A stretch of DNA of 64,000 bases from Vibrio sp. PID17_43 (GCF_002608565.1 NZ_LIXM01000009.1:94474-158473), one strand, 5' to 3'; numbered from the stretch's first letter, positions 1 to 10,141 are shown. Notes: generated by a model not told the origin, from the sequence alone. Numbers and translations are program-made.

Positions 1-351
1 GTTGAGCGCTTTATGGCATTGCAAGCCATGGGCAGTCCATCTGCGCGTCAAGATGTGAAGCAACTTAAACAAGCGGTATTATCGCGTCCCCAACCGAACC
101 CCGACTCGTTGTTAGTGGGCTTGAATATTCTTGCTGACGTTGATCTGAGAGATGCTTTAACGGCTCTGACGATGCCAATGCTGCGCCTTTATGGTCGACT
201 GGATGGTTTAGTGCCGATAAAAGTGGCTACGGATTTGAACGAGCAGTTGCCTAACACACAACAGTTTGTATTTAATCAATCTTCTCATGCGCCATTTATG
301 ACTGAACATGACGCGTTTTGCTCACAAGTTCGAGATTTTGCTCACAGATAA
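1..351 (+). CDS. bioH: Pimeloyl-ACP methyl ester esterase BioH, C-terminal part
   Basis: The frame is open from base 1, so the gene starts before the window; 116 residues and the stop remain. BioH is a cytosolic alpha/beta hydrolase that frees pimeloyl-ACP from its methyl ester in biotin synthesis. The fragment carries the end of the fold: the acid-residue strand 'MLRLYGRLDGLVP' with its Asp, and the catalytic His in 'SSHAPFMTEHDAF' about 25 residues before the stop. The nucleophile Ser lies outside the window. The next gene on the same strand starts 116 bases on. The call rests on the C-terminal motifs and on the bioH-tex neighbourhood common in vibrios. Confidence 0.85.
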   Translation, partial: VERFMALQAMGSPSARQDVKQLKQAVLSRPQPNPDSLLVGLNILADVDLRDALTALTMPMLRLYGRLDGLVPIKVATDLNEQLPNTQQFVFNQSSHAPFMTEHDAFCSQVRDFAHR

Positions 352-467
352 AGAAGCACCGAAAAACACTAAAGCTGTTCAAAAAGTGGTCGATATAAAT
401 ATTGACCTCGTTTTATGTGAATAAACCGGTCATATTGATGAGTGGGCGGCTCTGAGGAGGGTTCGCA

Positions 468-932
468 ATGATTGTGTCACCGGCGAACGTAAGTGTGCCG
501 TTGATCGCCCCATCTGTGAATGTGCAAACGGAACAAGCGGCTCGGGATAATAAAATCCGAGAACCTGTGACACCGACAGTCGCATTAGCGAAAGCCAATG
601 CAGAGCGCAAAGTAAAAAGTGATGAGAAAAGGCGACGCCAGTCGGCTTGGGATCCTTCAGAACATCCAGGTTATGAAGTGGAGCCAGAAGTGGATAGCCG
701 TTATCACAACGAATCTGAGGATGCGCTTGAGCGTCTTTTCGGTTTGCTAGCGCTCAAGTCCTACAGTGAAGAGCAGGGGAAGGGTTACACGATACGCTTT
801 CGGTTACCTAAGCGCATTTTGGATGCAGCGATCAAAGAGGGATTGATGGAAAAGCGCAGGAAGGTGATTAAGTTTCATTATGGTCACTCAGTTGCGCCCC
901 ATACACCGTCAGAAGTGATTGCAGTACTATGA
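468..932 (+). CDS. Uncharacterised 154-residue protein
   Basis: I do not recognise a family with a known function. The ATG follows a strong GAGGAGGG ribosome site. The N-terminal half is low in complexity and charged, with a basic stretch near residue 50 (KSDEKRRRQS), and is probably disordered. The C-terminal half (about residues 80-154) looks folded, with helix-like segments 'ALERLFGLLALKSYS' and 'PKRILDAAIKEGLM'. There is no signal peptide or membrane segment. It lies between bioH and the convergent tex gene and shares a terminator with tex. Vibrios often carry a small gene here; I infer it is real from its start signal and position, not from its function. Confidence 0.65.
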   Translation: MIVSPANVSVPLIAPSVNVQTEQAARDNKIREPVTPTVALAKANAERKVKSDEKRRRQSAWDPSEHPGYEVEPEVDSRYHNESEDALERLFGLLALKSYSEEQGKGYTIRFRLPKRILDAAIKEGLMEKRRKVIKFHYGHSVAPHTPSEVIAVL

Positions 933-942
933 CGACTCAAAC

Positions 943-982
943 AAAAACGCACCAGTCAGAGCTTCTGACTGGTGCGTTTTTT
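943..982. terminator. Bidirectional rho-independent terminator
   Basis: A perfect 14-bp stem (947-960 with 964-977) and 3-nt loop, with A residues on the left and a T run on the right. It sits between the convergent small gene (stop 932) and tex (stop 1006), so it can stop transcription from both sides. Confidence 0.9.
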
Positions 983-1005
983 AGCAATAGCGCGGTTGAA
1001 TGCGA

Positions 1006-3321
1006 TTACTTCTTCGCTTTAGCAAATGCGGCGGCAAAAGCGCCACCCATCGCATTGTTTTGTGAGGCATCATCACGGCGAGGCTGGCGACGTTGTTGGT
1101 CATTGCGGCTTGGCGCGGAGGCGCGCTGGCTGCGATTGTCTTGGCCTGGTTCGTCGTTCAAACGCATCGATAGACCAATACGCTTACGCTGTACGTCGAC
1201 TTCCATCACCTTGACTTTTACGATGTCGCCCGCTTTCACCACTTCTCGTGGATCAGACACAAAGCGGTCGGTTAGGGCAGAGATATGCACCAGGCCATCT
1301 TGGTGAACACCGATGTCGACAAACGCACCAAAGTTCGCGACGTTAGAGACCACGCCCTCTAGAATCATACCAGGCTCTAGATCGGACACGGAATTGACGC
1401 CGTCGGTGAATGTGGCAGTTTTGAACTCTGGACGCGGGTCACGACCTGGCTTATCCAGCTCTTTGATAATGTCGGTGACGGTTGGGATACCAAAACTGTC
1501 ATTGGTGTAATCCACGGCGTGCAGACCTTTTAGGAAGCTCGAATCGCCAATCAGTGCTTTGATGTCTTTGTTGTTTTTCTCAGAAATCGCTTTGACCACT
1601 GGGTACGCTTCAGGGTGAACCGCAGAGGCATCAAGTGGGTTCTTGCCATCCATAATACGTAAGAAACCTGCACACTGTTCGAACGCTTTTGGCCCTAAGC
1701 GCGGCACCTTTTTCAAGGTGGTGCGTGCGTCAAAGCGGCCATTTTCATCACGGTAATCGACAATATTTTGTGCGATGGTGGTGGATAGACCTGCCACCCG
1801 CGTTAATAGTGCCGCAGAGGCGGTGTTCACATCCACACCCACTGCGTTTACACAGTCTTCGACAATGGCATCTAGACGTTTCGCGAGCATCGATTGGCTG
1901 ACATCGTGTTGGTATTGGCCTACACCGATCGATTTCGGATCGATTTTCACCAGCTCTGCAAGTGGATCTTGCAGGCGGCGTGCAATCGAAACCGCACCGC
2001 GCAGCGATACGTCCATATTCGGGAATTCCTTCGCCGCGAGTTCAGAGGCAGAGTAAACCGATGCACCGGCTTCGCTAACCATGATCTTCTGTACTTTGAG
2101 GTTGCCGCGTTTGATGAGATCTGCGACAAAACTGTCCGTCTCACGCGAAGCGGTGCCGTTACCAATCGCAATCAAATCCACATTGTACTTGCGCACTAAC
2201 TGATCAACGATTTGCGCTGATTTGTCGTATTGTTTTTGCGGTGGGTGAGGGTAGATGGTTTCTGTGGTCAGAACCTTACCGGTTGAATCGACAACGGCGA
2301 TTTTTGAGCCTGTACGCAGCCCCGGATCCAGACCCAGAGTGGCGCGAGGACCAGCCGGCGCAGCCATCAACAAATCTTTGAGGTTGGTCGCGAACACTTC
2401 AATAGCTTCGAGTTCTGCGCGCTCTTTCATTGCGCCCATCAGCTCGGTTTCCATGTGCATCGACACTTTGATGCGCCATGCCCAACTGATCACTTGCTTG
2501 CGCCATGTATCCGCTGGTGCGCTGCTCAGTGTTACGCCATAGTGATCCGCGATAATCGTTTCACAATAAGACTGACGAGCGCCTTCTTCCTGCTCAGGGT
2601 CGGCATTCATCGCTAGCGTTAGGAAGCCTTCGTTACGACCACGTAGCATCGCTAGAGCACGGTGTGATGGCACTTTGCTTAGTGCTTCGTTGTGGTTGAA
2701 GTAGTCTTTAAACTTCTCACCTTCTTGCTCTTTGCCTTCCACAACTCGCGCCACTATATCGGCATGACGGTTTAGGTGACCGCGGATTTTTTCCAGTAAG
2801 TTTGCGTCCTCAGCAATGCGTTCCATGATGATGGCACGTGCACCATCAAGGGCGGCTTTGGTATCGGCAATGCCCTTATCTGCATCTAGGTATTTGGCGG
2901 CTTCGCTTTCTGGCTCGGTCTGTGGGTGATCCCAAAGCTGATCCGCTAATGGTTCAAGCCCGGCTTCAATGGCTATCTGGCCTTTAGTACGGCGCTTCGG
3001 TTTGTATGGGAGATACAGGTCTTCTAGGCGAGTTTTGCTGTCTGCCTGAGTAATCGCTTGCTCAAGCTCGGGCGTTAGTTTGCCTTGCTCTTGAATCGAT
3101 TTCAGAATGGTCTGGCGGCGATCGTTTAATTCACGAAGGTAAGACAGACGGCTGTCCAGATTACGCAGTTGGGTGTCATCAAGACCGCCCGTTACCTCTT
3201 TACGGTAACGGGCAATAAAAGGGACGGTATTGCCGTCATCAATTAAGGTGACAGCAGCAGTGACTTGCTCTGGGCGAACATTCAGCTCTTGAGCGATCAT
3301 GCGACAGATAGCTTGGCTCAT
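1006..3321 (-). CDS. tex: Tex/YhgF RNA-binding transcription accessory protein
   Basis: The 771-residue length and domain order match Tex. There is an N-terminal helical region ('[17 protein letters not shown]' near residue 35), a YqgF/RNase H-like domain near 325-450 ('[17 protein letters not shown]'), helix-hairpin-helix segments near 500-560 ('[15 protein letters not shown]'), and a C-terminal S1 RNA-binding domain near 650-720 ('[20 protein letters not shown]'). The tail is rich in Arg, Gln and Asn, as is common in this family. Tex binds nucleic acids and influences transcription, but its exact molecular job is unsettled. It is transcribed alone, convergent with the small gene on its left. 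Confidence 0.96.
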   Translation of the reverse strand: MSQAICRMIAQELNVRPEQVTAAVTLIDDGNTVPFIARYRKEVTGGLDDTQLRNLDSRLSYLRELNDRRQTILKSIQEQGKLTPELEQAITQADSKTRLEDLYLPYKPKRRTKGQIAIEAGLEPLADQLWDHPQTEPESEAAKYLDADKGIADTKAALDGARAIIMERIAEDANLLEKIRGHLNRHADIVARVVEGKEQEGEKFKDYFNHNEALSKVPSHRALAMLRGRNEGFLTLAMNADPEQEEGARQSYCETIIADHYGVTLSSAPADTWRKQVISWAWRIKVSMHMETELMGAMKERAELEAIEVFATNLKDLLMAAPAGPRATLGLDPGLRTGSKIAVVDSTGKVLTTETIYPHPPQKQYDKSAQIVDQLVRKYNVDLIAIGNGTASRETDSFVADLIKRGNLKVQKIMVSEAGASVYSASELAAKEFPNMDVSLRGAVSIARRLQDPLAELVKIDPKSIGVGQYQHDVSQSMLAKRLDAIVEDCVNAVGVDVNTASAALLTRVAGLSTTIAQNIVDYRDENGRFDARTTLKKVPRLGPKAFEQCAGFLRIMDGKNPLDASAVHPEAYPVVKAISEKNNKDIKALIGDSSFLKGLHAVDYTNDSFGIPTVTDIIKELDKPGRDPRPEFKTATFTDGVNSVSDLEPGMILEGVVSNVANFGAFVDIGVHQDGLVHISALTDRFVSDPREVVKAGDIVKVKVMEVDVQRKRIGLSMRLNDEPGQDNRSQRASAPSRNDQQRRQPRRDDASQNNAMGGAFAAAFAKAKK

Positions 3322-3642
3322 CCGTGTATTCTCTTTAATTCTCTATAAACCAAGCATCTCGAGGTGACTTGGGTATAGTGGGTTTGTATTGTTAGGTTTA
3401 AACATTGGGGTTATTGCGGGAATTTGCAATGTTTTATCCCCAATGAGCTTCGAAATACGAGGTGCTGCGCTTTATCAGCGACTTTTGTGCAACAATGATT
3501 CAACGTAACTCTAAACCGAGCAAAAATTTACCTAGCGCTGATGGACATTGGTCAGATTTATGTCAAAACTGTAATTAAATTGAGAACTTATACGCCTGGT
3601 TGTCAACTAACCCTTGTAATTTTGCCCATACGGAAAACACTG
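3322..3642. other. Divergent intergenic region, tex / retropepsin-like gene
   Basis: About 320 bases without a convincing gene. It must hold promoters for tex (leftward) and the protease-like gene (rightward). I could not pick a well-spaced -35/-10 pair. An upstream in-frame ATG at 3541 would add 34 residues in front of a perfect signal peptide, so I treat that stretch as untranslated. Confidence 0.5.
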
Positions 3643-5553
3643 ATGAAGAAAATCCCTTTGGCTTTAGCGCTTTCGGCAGCCTTGCTGGGGGCACCATTCG
3701 CGTGGTCACAATCGCTTTCTGCGACCACGCAAAACCCAATTTATCAACTGGATGACAAACCTGTTCTGGGGCGAGTAGAAAGCGTCTATTACAGTGATAT
3801 CCCTGAGTTAAGTGGCGTTCCTTTTATCGGTAAGATCGATACTGGTGCGGATACCACATCGATGCATGCTGAAAATATTCATTTATACAGCAATCATCCT
3901 CAGTTCAATAAACTGAAAGATAACGAGTTAATGTGGGCAGTACTCGGCGATCTCATTGGCACAGATGGAACGTGGGATGCGGAGAAATTTGCTCGTGCAG
4001 ATTGGGATAAAGAGGATTTTGATGCTTATCAAGTGCATGTCACATTTACCATGCAGCACCCATTTACGGGTGAGCAGATCAAGGTGGATGATGAGCTCGA
4101 GAGGCTGAGCATTATCCGCAATCGTACTAGTGAAACGCCGATTTTACGACCAACCATCAGTTTGCCGATGACCATTGCGGGTAAAACGGTCGATACCGAG
4201 GTGAATTTAACCAAGCGTAGTCAGTTTTCTGCCCCTATTTTAATTGGTAAAACGTACCTTGATAATAACGCTTGGGTGTTTGCAGGCTACGACTATCTGC
4301 AAGAGCAACCCAATGCGCAGATGATTGGCAAAAAAGAGACCGTCGACGTTGAAGGGGTTCCGTACAAAGTCAGCGTTTCGACCACCAGTCGTTACACCAA
4401 CGTACATGCGCTGGATATTCACGTTGATAAAAATAAAAAACAGGTCTCCTTTACCTTAGAAGGTGAAAACGGTAAGCGTCACTCTATGACATTGCCTCTG
4501 GTGCGTATGCTGAAAACCAGTAAGACTGAGCGTCCGTTGGTCTACTTACCGGTTAAAGTGGGTGAAAACGAAACGCAACAATGGCTGGTTTACTTGCGAG
4601 ATCGCAGTAAGCTCAGCTCACAAATTCGCCTTGGCAAAGATGTCGCTAGCCAACATTTTGTGATTGATACAGATAAAGAAAACTTGTTAGGTGGTGTTGA
4701 GAAATCCTATAAGAGCGCACTGAAGTCCAAGCCTCTGGTGATTTCCCCACAAGAGTCGATCAATATTGATGGCTATCTACTGCCTGCTTATCCCACCTTT
4801 GCGGTAAAAACACCACTATTGCGCGTCAATGGATTTGAGCTGAGTGAAAAAGGCAAAGAAGAAGTGGTGACCTTCTACCTACCGACAAGTAAAGGAAAAG
4901 AAGAGAAAATCACCAAACCTGTACTGAAAAAGTTAAAAGTGGGTGAGGCGGTTCGTCCGGTCGTCGAGGGGGACTTTATGCTTGAAGGCAAAGAGAAACC
5001 CATCGAATTCGCGATTGATGTGCTGGAGAAAGAGAATCAAACGCAGCCATTTTTTGTCTTTGGCCACAACATGGCCAAGGGGGGCGTTTTCTTAAATACC
5101 CGCACAGACCATTTACTGGATGCGAGACCACTGTTTAAAGCGGGTCATATTGAAGTGGCGGAAGTCGAAGGCATGTCGTTCCCTGTCAAACTGGATACGG
5201 GCGCAGATGTGAGCTCGATTAACGCGAAGGACATCAAACAATTTAAGAAAGATGGCGTTGATATGGTGAGCTTTACCTACGAGAACGATCTGGGAATGAC
5301 GAAATCGTTCACCAAAGAAGTGGTGGGGGTCATGCGCATTACCGCTAAGAAAGGCGAAAAAGCAAATGTGCGGCCGGTTGTAGAAATGCATGTCAAACTT
5401 GGTGACTTAGAGAAGAAAGTTCGAGTGAATTTACAAGATCGTAGCCGCTTCCATTACAGCATGATTTTGGGCAAGAACTTCTTAAAAAATGGCGCGTTGG
5501 TGGCCAGTGATACGAACTATATCTTGACGGATAAACCGGATTACGAAGAGTGA
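3643..5553 (+). CDS. Exported multi-repeat retropepsin-like (RimB/'ATP-dependent zinc protease' family) protein
   Basis: From the ATG at 3643 the protein has 636 residues and opens with a clean signal peptide (MKKIPLALALSAALLGAPFA, then WSQS), so it should act in the periplasm or outside. Two aspartyl-protease signatures are intact: DTGAD at residues 66-70 ('FIGKIDTGADTTSMHA') and DTGAD at about 518-522 ('FPVKLDTGADVSSINA'). The companion motif of the family, a strand ending 'dRS.f...ilGk.fl', occurs near 190-215, 330-345 and 600-620. Between the two active units are diverged copies without DTGAD. Proteins of this family are often labelled zinc proteases, but the motif is that of retropepsins. 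Substrate unknown. It appears to be a single-gene unit. Confidence 0.75.
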   Translation: MKKIPLALALSAALLGAPFAWSQSLSATTQNPIYQLDDKPVLGRVESVYYSDIPELSGVPFIGKIDTGADTTSMHAENIHLYSNHPQFNKLKDNELMWAVLGDLIGTDGTWDAEKFARADWDKEDFDAYQVHVTFTMQHPFTGEQIKVDDELERLSIIRNRTSETPILRPTISLPMTIAGKTVDTEVNLTKRSQFSAPILIGKTYLDNNAWVFAGYDYLQEQPNAQMIGKKETVDVEGVPYKVSVSTTSRYTNVHALDIHVDKNKKQVSFTLEGENGKRHSMTLPLVRMLKTSKTERPLVYLPVKVGENETQQWLVYLRDRSKLSSQIRLGKDVASQHFVIDTDKENLLGGVEKSYKSALKSKPLVISPQESINIDGYLLPAYPTFAVKTPLLRVNGFELSEKGKEEVVTFYLPTSKGKEEKITKPVLKKLKVGEAVRPVVEGDFMLEGKEKPIEFAIDVLEKENQTQPFFVFGHNMAKGGVFLNTRTDHLLDARPLFKAGHIEVAEVEGMSFPVKLDTGADVSSINAKDIKQFKKDGVDMVSFTYENDLGMTKSFTKEVVGVMRITAKKGEKANVRPVVEMHVKLGDLEKKVRVNLQDRSRFHYSMILGKNFLKNGALVASDTNYILTDKPDYEE

Positions 5554-5570
5554 TCTGTATGAGAAATAAA

Positions 5571-5610
5571 CAATGCCGCCCTTTTGAACAAAAAGGGCGG
5601 CATTGTTTTA
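5571..5610. terminator. Terminator between the retropepsin-like gene and greB
   Basis: A perfect 15-bp stem (5571-5585 with 5591-5605) and 5-nt loop, followed by TTTT on the plus strand. It lies between convergent genes and slightly overlaps the greB stop region, so it probably serves both. Confidence 0.85.
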
Positions 5611-6093
5611 CTGTTCGTCTGCTTGGTAGCGAATGTTATTCACAAACCATTCTTTGTACCCTTCCGGGGTTTTTACCGCGAACTCGTCGTCGACTTCTTT
5701 TTTTAGTAGAGCGCGTGCCATTGGTGAGTCAATGGAGATGTAGCCCTTTGCATCGCCGTAGATTTCATCCGGTCCAACAATGCGGAAGCTTTTGACATCA
5801 CCTGCTTCGTTTTCAATTTCTACCCATGCCCCAAAGAAGACTTTTCCTTCCTGCTGGGGGGCATAATCCACGACTTTGACTTGCTCAAGGCGTTTGCGTA
5901 AATATCTGACTCTACGGTCAATTTCACGCAGACGCTTTTTGTTGTACTGGTAATCTGCGTTCTCACTGCGATCGCCCAAACTTGCTGCCCAAGTGACTTT
6001 CTTGGTGACTTCCGGCCGTTCTTCTCGCCACAAAAAATCGAGTTCAGTTTTTAAGCGGTTGTAGCCTTCGCGAGTAATTAGATTGGTTTTCAT
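5608..6093 (-). CDS. greB: Transcript cleavage factor GreB
   Basis: At 161 residues it has GreB length. The N-terminal coiled coil runs over residues 5-75 with the tip acidic motif 'GDRSENADY', which reaches into the RNA polymerase secondary channel and stimulates cleavage of backtracked RNA. The C-terminal FKBP-like globular domain contains '[19 protein letters not shown]' and '[13 protein letters not shown]'. The Arg-rich coil ([20 protein letters not shown]) and the basic face distinguish it from GreA. It is divergent from ompR, 213 bases away, an arrangement usual in gammaproteobacteria. Confidence 0.96.
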   Translation of the reverse strand: MKTNLITREGYNRLKTELDFLWREERPEVTKKVTWAASLGDRSENADYQYNKKRLREIDRRVRYLRKRLEQVKVVDYAPQQEGKVFFGAWVEIENEAGDVKSFRIVGPDEIYGDAKGYISIDSPMARALLKKEVDDEFAVKTPEGYKEWFVNNIRYQADEQ

Positions 6094-6306
6094 CAGACGT
6101 AAATCAGAGGTTATTGGGTTCTGCTGCTCATATTAGCCTTGAATTAAGCCGACTGTAAATTGTTGTGAAAGGGAGATAAAGCCTCTAGCAACCCGAAATA
6201 AATGCAAAAACAGTGGCTAAGATAAAAAGAGTAACAATTTGCACAAGCACGTTTGAAAAAACAGTGATACATTTTTGCCATTAGATGCTTTTGAAAGGAT
6301 GTTTCA

Positions 6307-7026
6307 ATGCAGGAAAATCATAAAATTTTAGTGGTTGATGACGATGCTCGTTTGCGTGCTCTTTTGGAGCGTTACCTTTCTGAGCAAGGTTTTCAGGTGA
6401 GAAGTGTTGCTAATGGCGAACAGATGGACCGTCTTCTGACCCGTGAAAATTTCCACCTTATGGTGCTCGATTTAATGCTGCCGGGCGAGGATGGCTTGTC
6501 GATTTGTCGTCGTCTTCGTCATGCCAATAACATGTTACCGATCTTGATGCTGACCGCAAAAGGTGACGAAGTCGACCGTATCGTTGGCTTGGAAGTCGGG
6601 GCTGATGATTACCTGCCGAAGCCGTTCAACCCTCGTGAGCTGCTCGCACGCATTAAGGCGGTATTGCGTCGCCAAACGGTTGAACTGCCAGGCGCGCCAA
6701 GCACGGAAGAAAAAGTGGTGGAATTCGGTGACTTCCGTCTGAACTTAGGTACGCGCGAAATGTTCCATGGTGAAGAGGCAATGCCGCTCACTTCTGGTGA
6801 GTTTGCGGTACTGAAAGCCTTGGTAACAAACGCTCGTGAGCCTATGTCTCGCGATAAGCTGATGAACATGGCTCGTGGTCGCGAGTACTCAGCAATGGAG
6901 CGTTCAATTGACGTGCAAATTTCGCGTTTGCGCCGCATGTTGGAAGATGATCCAAGCAAGCCTCGCTACATTCAGACAGTATGGGGCTTAGGCTACGTAT
7001 TTGTCCCAGACGGTAAAGAGACATAA
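6307..7026 (+). CDS. ompR: OmpR response regulator
   Basis: A 239-residue OmpR-family regulator. The receiver domain carries the acidic pair near residue 11, the phospho-acceptor Asp55 in 'LMVLDLMLPGEDG' and Lys105 in 'YLPKPFNPREL'. The winged-helix DNA-binding domain (about 135-235) ends in 'RYIQTVWGLGYVFVPDG'. It is activated by EnvZ and controls porin and osmotic-stress genes. An AAAGGAT ribosome site precedes the ATG. It is followed by envZ after 122 bases that hold a stem-loop. Confidence 0.97.
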   Translation: MQENHKILVVDDDARLRALLERYLSEQGFQVRSVANGEQMDRLLTRENFHLMVLDLMLPGEDGLSICRRLRHANNMLPILMLTAKGDEVDRIVGLEVGADDYLPKPFNPRELLARIKAVLRRQTVELPGAPSTEEKVVEFGDFRLNLGTREMFHGEEAMPLTSGEFAVLKALVTNAREPMSRDKLMNMARGREYSAMERSIDVQISRLRRMLEDDPSKPRYIQTVWGLGYVFVPDGKET

Positions 7027-7066
7027 TCTTTCAAAAAGGTTTGCCGATATTCGCAACTCATATTCC

Positions 7067-7095
7067 GCCCTCAAGCCTCCTTCCTGATTGAGGGC
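7067..7095 (+). other. Stem-loop in the ompR-envZ gap
   Basis: An 8-bp perfect stem (GCCCTCAA at 7067-7074 with TTGAGGGC at 7088-7095) and a 13-nt loop. No T run follows, so it is not a simple terminator. It could reduce or process the transcript before envZ. Confidence 0.5.
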
Positions 7096-7148
7096 TGGAA
7101 CCTCGCAATTAAGGCTTTCCACTAGGAACGGTCCATTAGGAACTCTCC

Positions 7149-8441
7149 ATGCGAATCCGAAGTTCATTTACACAATCTATCCTGTTGTTTATCTCCTTGT
7201 TGCTCGCTAGCCAAGTCTTTTCTTATTACGCTGTTTTTAATTATGCGTTGATGCCAAGTTTGCAGCAGTTCAACAAAATTCTCGCTCATGAATTGAATCT
7301 AGTACTGGATGAAAATGGTCCACTCAAATCGGATGCACCATTGCGTCATCAGCTGTTGGAAAGCTTGGGTGTGACGGTGCATAGCGTAGATAGTGAGGTG
7401 ATGAATGAATTCAATCATGCGATGCCTATCGACCTGATGTCTGAAGAGATGACGCAGGAACTGGGTTCACCAACGGAAGTACGCTTACAGCTAGGCAGCG
7501 AGAGCTACATCTTGTGGATGCGTATTGATCAACTACCGAATTCCATTATTCGCATTCCACTTTCTGAACTGCAAGAAGAGGACTTTGCACCGCTGTTCCG
7601 TAATAGCTTAATCATGGCACTGCTGATCATTGCGGGAGGGTGGCTGTTTATTCGCTTGCAGAATCGTCCACTTATCGCACTGGAGAAGGCGGCAAAAGGC
7701 GTCGGTCGAGGTGAAATTCCACCACTATTGCCGGAGAAAGGCGCATCGGAGATTCGTTCAGTAACCCGTGCGTTTAACCAGATGTCGAAAGGCATCCAAG
7801 AACTGGAAGAAGACCGTGCGCTATTGATGGCGGGTATCAGTCATGACTTACGGACGCCACTGACGCGTATTCGCCTCGCGACAGAAATGATGTCGCCAGA
7901 AGACAGTTATTTAGCCGAAGGCATCATCAGCGATACTGAAGAGTGTAATGAGATCATCAGCCAGTTTATGGACTACCTCAAGCCGGTAAATAAAGAATCG
8001 TTTGAGCAGGTGGACATCAATACCATCACTAGCGATGTCGCGACGTCGGAAGGGGGTTATGAAGTCGAAATCGAAACTGAGTTCAACCCAACGATGCCGA
8101 CCGCCAAGGGCAGCCCAATCGCAATTAAACGCGCGGTGAGTAACCTTGTGGTCAATGCTCTGCGTTACGGTAATGGCTGGGTGAAAATCAGTACTGGCGT
8201 GACTGCGGACAAACAGCTGGTGTGGGTGTGCGTTGAAGATAATGGTCCGGGTATCGAGCAATCCCAAATTGCGCGTTTGTTTGAACCTTTCACTCGTGGC
8301 GATACGGCGCGAGGCAGTGAAGGGACGGGGTTGGGCCTAGCTATCGTGAAGCGCATCGTTAGTCAGCATTCAGGCTCGGTTGTGGTGCGTAACCGCAGCG
8401 AAGGCGGCTTAATTGCACAGATCAGTTTCCCTACCAAGTAA
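7149..8441 (+). CDS. envZ: EnvZ sensor histidine kinase
   Basis: A 430-residue inner-membrane kinase. Two membrane segments, at residues 9-31 and 152-170, enclose a periplasmic sensor of about 120 residues. A HAMP linker follows (about 171-222), then the H box with His232 in '[10 protein letters not shown]', an N box near '[15 protein letters not shown]', and the G boxes 'VEDNGPGI' and 'GTGLGLAIV' that bind ATP. It phosphorylates and dephosphorylates OmpR. It is co-oriented with ompR. Immediately downstream is a hairpin that better fits termination of the opposing xanP gene. Confidence 0.96.
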   Translation: MRIRSSFTQSILLFISLLLASQVFSYYAVFNYALMPSLQQFNKILAHELNLVLDENGPLKSDAPLRHQLLESLGVTVHSVDSEVMNEFNHAMPIDLMSEEMTQELGSPTEVRLQLGSESYILWMRIDQLPNSIIRIPLSELQEEDFAPLFRNSLIMALLIIAGGWLFIRLQNRPLIALEKAAKGVGRGEIPPLLPEKGASEIRSVTRAFNQMSKGIQELEEDRALLMAGISHDLRTPLTRIRLATEMMSPEDSYLAEGIISDTEECNEIISQFMDYLKPVNKESFEQVDINTITSDVATSEGGYEVEIETEFNPTMPTAKGSPIAIKRAVSNLVVNALRYGNGWVKISTGVTADKQLVWVCVEDNGPGIEQSQIARLFEPFTRGDTARGSEGTGLGLAIVKRIVSQHSGSVVVRNRSEGGLIAQISFPTK

Positions 8442-8461
8442 TCTTTTCTCAAACGCTTCCA

Positions 8462-8494
8462 ATAAAAAAGCCCAACCTATTGCTAGGTTGGGCT
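8462..8494 (-). terminator. Terminator of xanP
   Basis: An 11-bp stem (8469-8479 with 8484-8494) and 4-nt loop. Seven A residues on the left of the plus strand become a U run for leftward transcription, so it ends xanP. Envz transcripts arriving from the left may also be slowed here. Confidence 0.8.
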
Positions 8495-8515
8495 ACCCGA
8501 TAATCCTAGGCAAGG

Positions 8516-9907
8516 TTAGGATTTTTGTCCCTCTTGAGCAACGAGCTCATCTTCCTCTTCCAATTTCTCTGGAAGCAACAGGTTCAATACGATCGCAGTG
8601 ATACCGCCAGCGGCAACACCGGTTGAAAAAATGCTCTTAATGAATTCCGGCATAAACTGAAGAATTTCCGGTTTTTGTGCGATTCCCAACCCCATTGAGA
8701 ATGACAGTGCCATGATCAGGACAGCACGGCGGTCTAACTCAACACGAGAGATGATGCGTACACCTGCTGCCGCGATCGTACCGAACATCACAATCGTTGA
8801 TCCGCCAAGCACGGGTTCAGGAATCAACTGCACGAAGCTTGCGACCCCAGGGAATAGCCCGAGAATAACCAACATACCCGCAATGAAGTAACCCACATAA
8901 CGGCTTGCAACGCCCGTTAGCATAATGATGCCGTTATTTTGGCTGAAGGTAGAGTTTGGGAAGCTGTTGAATACGGCTGCGATTGCTGAGTTGAGGCCAT
9001 CGGATAAAACACCACCCTTAATACGTTTCATGTAGACCGGGCCTTTTACTGGCTCGCCGGACACTTCAGACGTTGCGGTGATGTCGCCAATCGCCTCTAG
9101 TGCGGTAATGAAGAAGATCAGCACTAATGGAATGAACAGTGACCAGTCGAAGCTAAGGCCGTATTGCATTGGAATCGGTAGCGCAATCAGCTCTGTTTTG
9201 CCGAGCTTAGCGGTATCGACCATGCCCATAAAGTACGCCATCACATAGCCAACCAGCATCGCAATCACGATAGAAGCAACGCGTAAGTATGGGTTTTTAG
9301 AGCGGTTTAGTATCACGATCAAGCCAAGCACGGTACCGGCTAGCGCGAGTTTATCTAAGCTGCCAAATGTACCATCACTCATCGCTGCGTAGCCGCCGCC
9401 CATCGATACCAAGCCCACTTGGATTAGGGTTAGGCCGATAAGCGTTACGACGATCCCTGACACTAAGGGGGTAATAATGCGGCGTGCGTGTTCTAGAACG
9501 CGAGATAAGAACACCTCTGCAAATGAGGCGACCAAAATAGTACCGAAAATGGCCGCCATCATGGTGTTGATATCAGCCCCACCGGCTTTAAGCGACAATC
9601 CTGCACCAATAATTGGACCTAAGAAGTTAAAGCTGGTGCCTTGTACTGATAACAAGCCAGAGCCAATAGGGCCAATAGTACGAATCTGAATGAATGAAGA
9701 TACCCCGGATGCGAATAAGGACATGCTGATGATGGTGTTGGTTTGGTCTGCTGGCACCCCCAATGACTGACATATGATCAGAGATGGGGTGATGACCGCA
9801 ACGAACATCGCCAATAGATGCTGAAGTGCCGCAAAAAGAGTTTGAGGTAGTGGTGGACGATCGTTTAACTGATAGACCAGTTCCGAAGCTCGGTTTGAAG
9901 TTGTCAT
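8516..9907 (-). CDS. xanP: Xanthine permease, NCS2 family (XanP)
   Basis: Starting at [10 protein letters not shown], the protein has 463 residues, the length of E. coli XanP. It is an inner-membrane proton symporter for xanthine with 12-14 hydrophobic segments. Family motifs include '[20 protein letters not shown]' near the N-terminus with its conserved His, '[19 protein letters not shown]' around residue 265-285, and '[15 protein letters not shown]' near 320, which hold substrate-binding Glu, Gln and Asn residues. An upstream in-frame ATG would add 7 residues, but the shorter start matches the family. It has its own promoter overlapped by a PurR-type operator, which supports purine control. 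Confidence 0.92.
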   Translation of the reverse strand: MTTSNRASELVYQLNDRPPLPQTLFAALQHLLAMFVAVITPSLIICQSLGVPADQTNTIISMSLFASGVSSFIQIRTIGPIGSGLLSVQGTSFNFLGPIIGAGLSLKAGGADINTMMAAIFGTILVASFAEVFLSRVLEHARRIITPLVSGIVVTLIGLTLIQVGLVSMGGGYAAMSDGTFGSLDKLALAGTVLGLIVILNRSKNPYLRVASIVIAMLVGYVMAYFMGMVDTAKLGKTELIALPIPMQYGLSFDWSLFIPLVLIFFITALEAIGDITATSEVSGEPVKGPVYMKRIKGGVLSDGLNSAIAAVFNSFPNSTFSQNNGIIMLTGVASRYVGYFIAGMLVILGLFPGVASFVQLIPEPVLGGSTIVMFGTIAAAGVRIISRVELDRRAVLIMALSFSMGLGIAQKPEILQFMPEFIKSIFSTGVAAGGITAIVLNLLLPEKLEEEDELVAQEGQKS

Positions 9908-10059
9908 TGTTTGTCTCGCTAGTCGCAATAGTTCTTGCCCAGAGCTCGCTGAATGGGAGTGCTGGGTGGAGTTGACGTTATTGCCTGTGATTGCTGTTAA
10001 TCAGTGTCAACTCAGGTTGGTTTGATGTGACAAGGCGCACATCATCAATTTTGAGCGCG

Positions 10060-10088
10060 ATTATAGAGGTATTTATTTAGAAAGCAAA
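10060..10088 (-). promoter_or_regulatory. xanP promoter
   Basis: Reading leftward, a perfect TATAAT (plus-strand ATTATA at 10060-10065) lies 17 bases from TTTGCT (10083-10088). The start codon follows about 150 bases later. The -35 hexamer lies inside the PurR-like palindrome. Confidence 0.75.
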
Positions 10089-10095
10089 CGTTTGC
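10084..10095. promoter_or_regulatory. PurR-type operator
   Basis: The perfect palindrome GCAAACGTTTGC is the core of the known enterobacterial PurR box. It overlaps the -35 element of the xanP promoter, so a bound repressor would block polymerase. The match to the consensus is seen in the sequence; control by PurR is inferred. Confidence 0.85.
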
Positions 10096-10104
10096 CTTTT
10101 GGAT

Positions 10105-10133
10105 AAAAAAAAAGGCGAGCTAATTTGCTCGCC
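10105..10133 (-). terminator. Terminator of recG
   Basis: GGCGAGC (10114-10120) pairs with GCTCGCC (10127-10133) across a 6-nt loop. Nine A residues to its left give a long U run for leftward transcription just past the recG stop. Confidence 0.9.
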
Positions 10134-10141
10134 ACTGTCGC

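Noticed and set aside
1006..3321. Plus-strand frames inside tex (for example 1026-1214, 1775-2056, 2255-2542)
   Set aside because: They are mirror frames of a well conserved gene, have no ribosome sites, and their residues look random (Arg/Cys-rich).
3541..3642. N-terminal extension of the retropepsin-like gene
   Set aside because: It would put 34 non-conserved residues in front of a perfect signal peptide.
9908..10059. Purine riboswitch before xanP
   Set aside because: I looked for the paired loops and conserved bases of a purine aptamer and did not find them; a PurR operator explains control instead.
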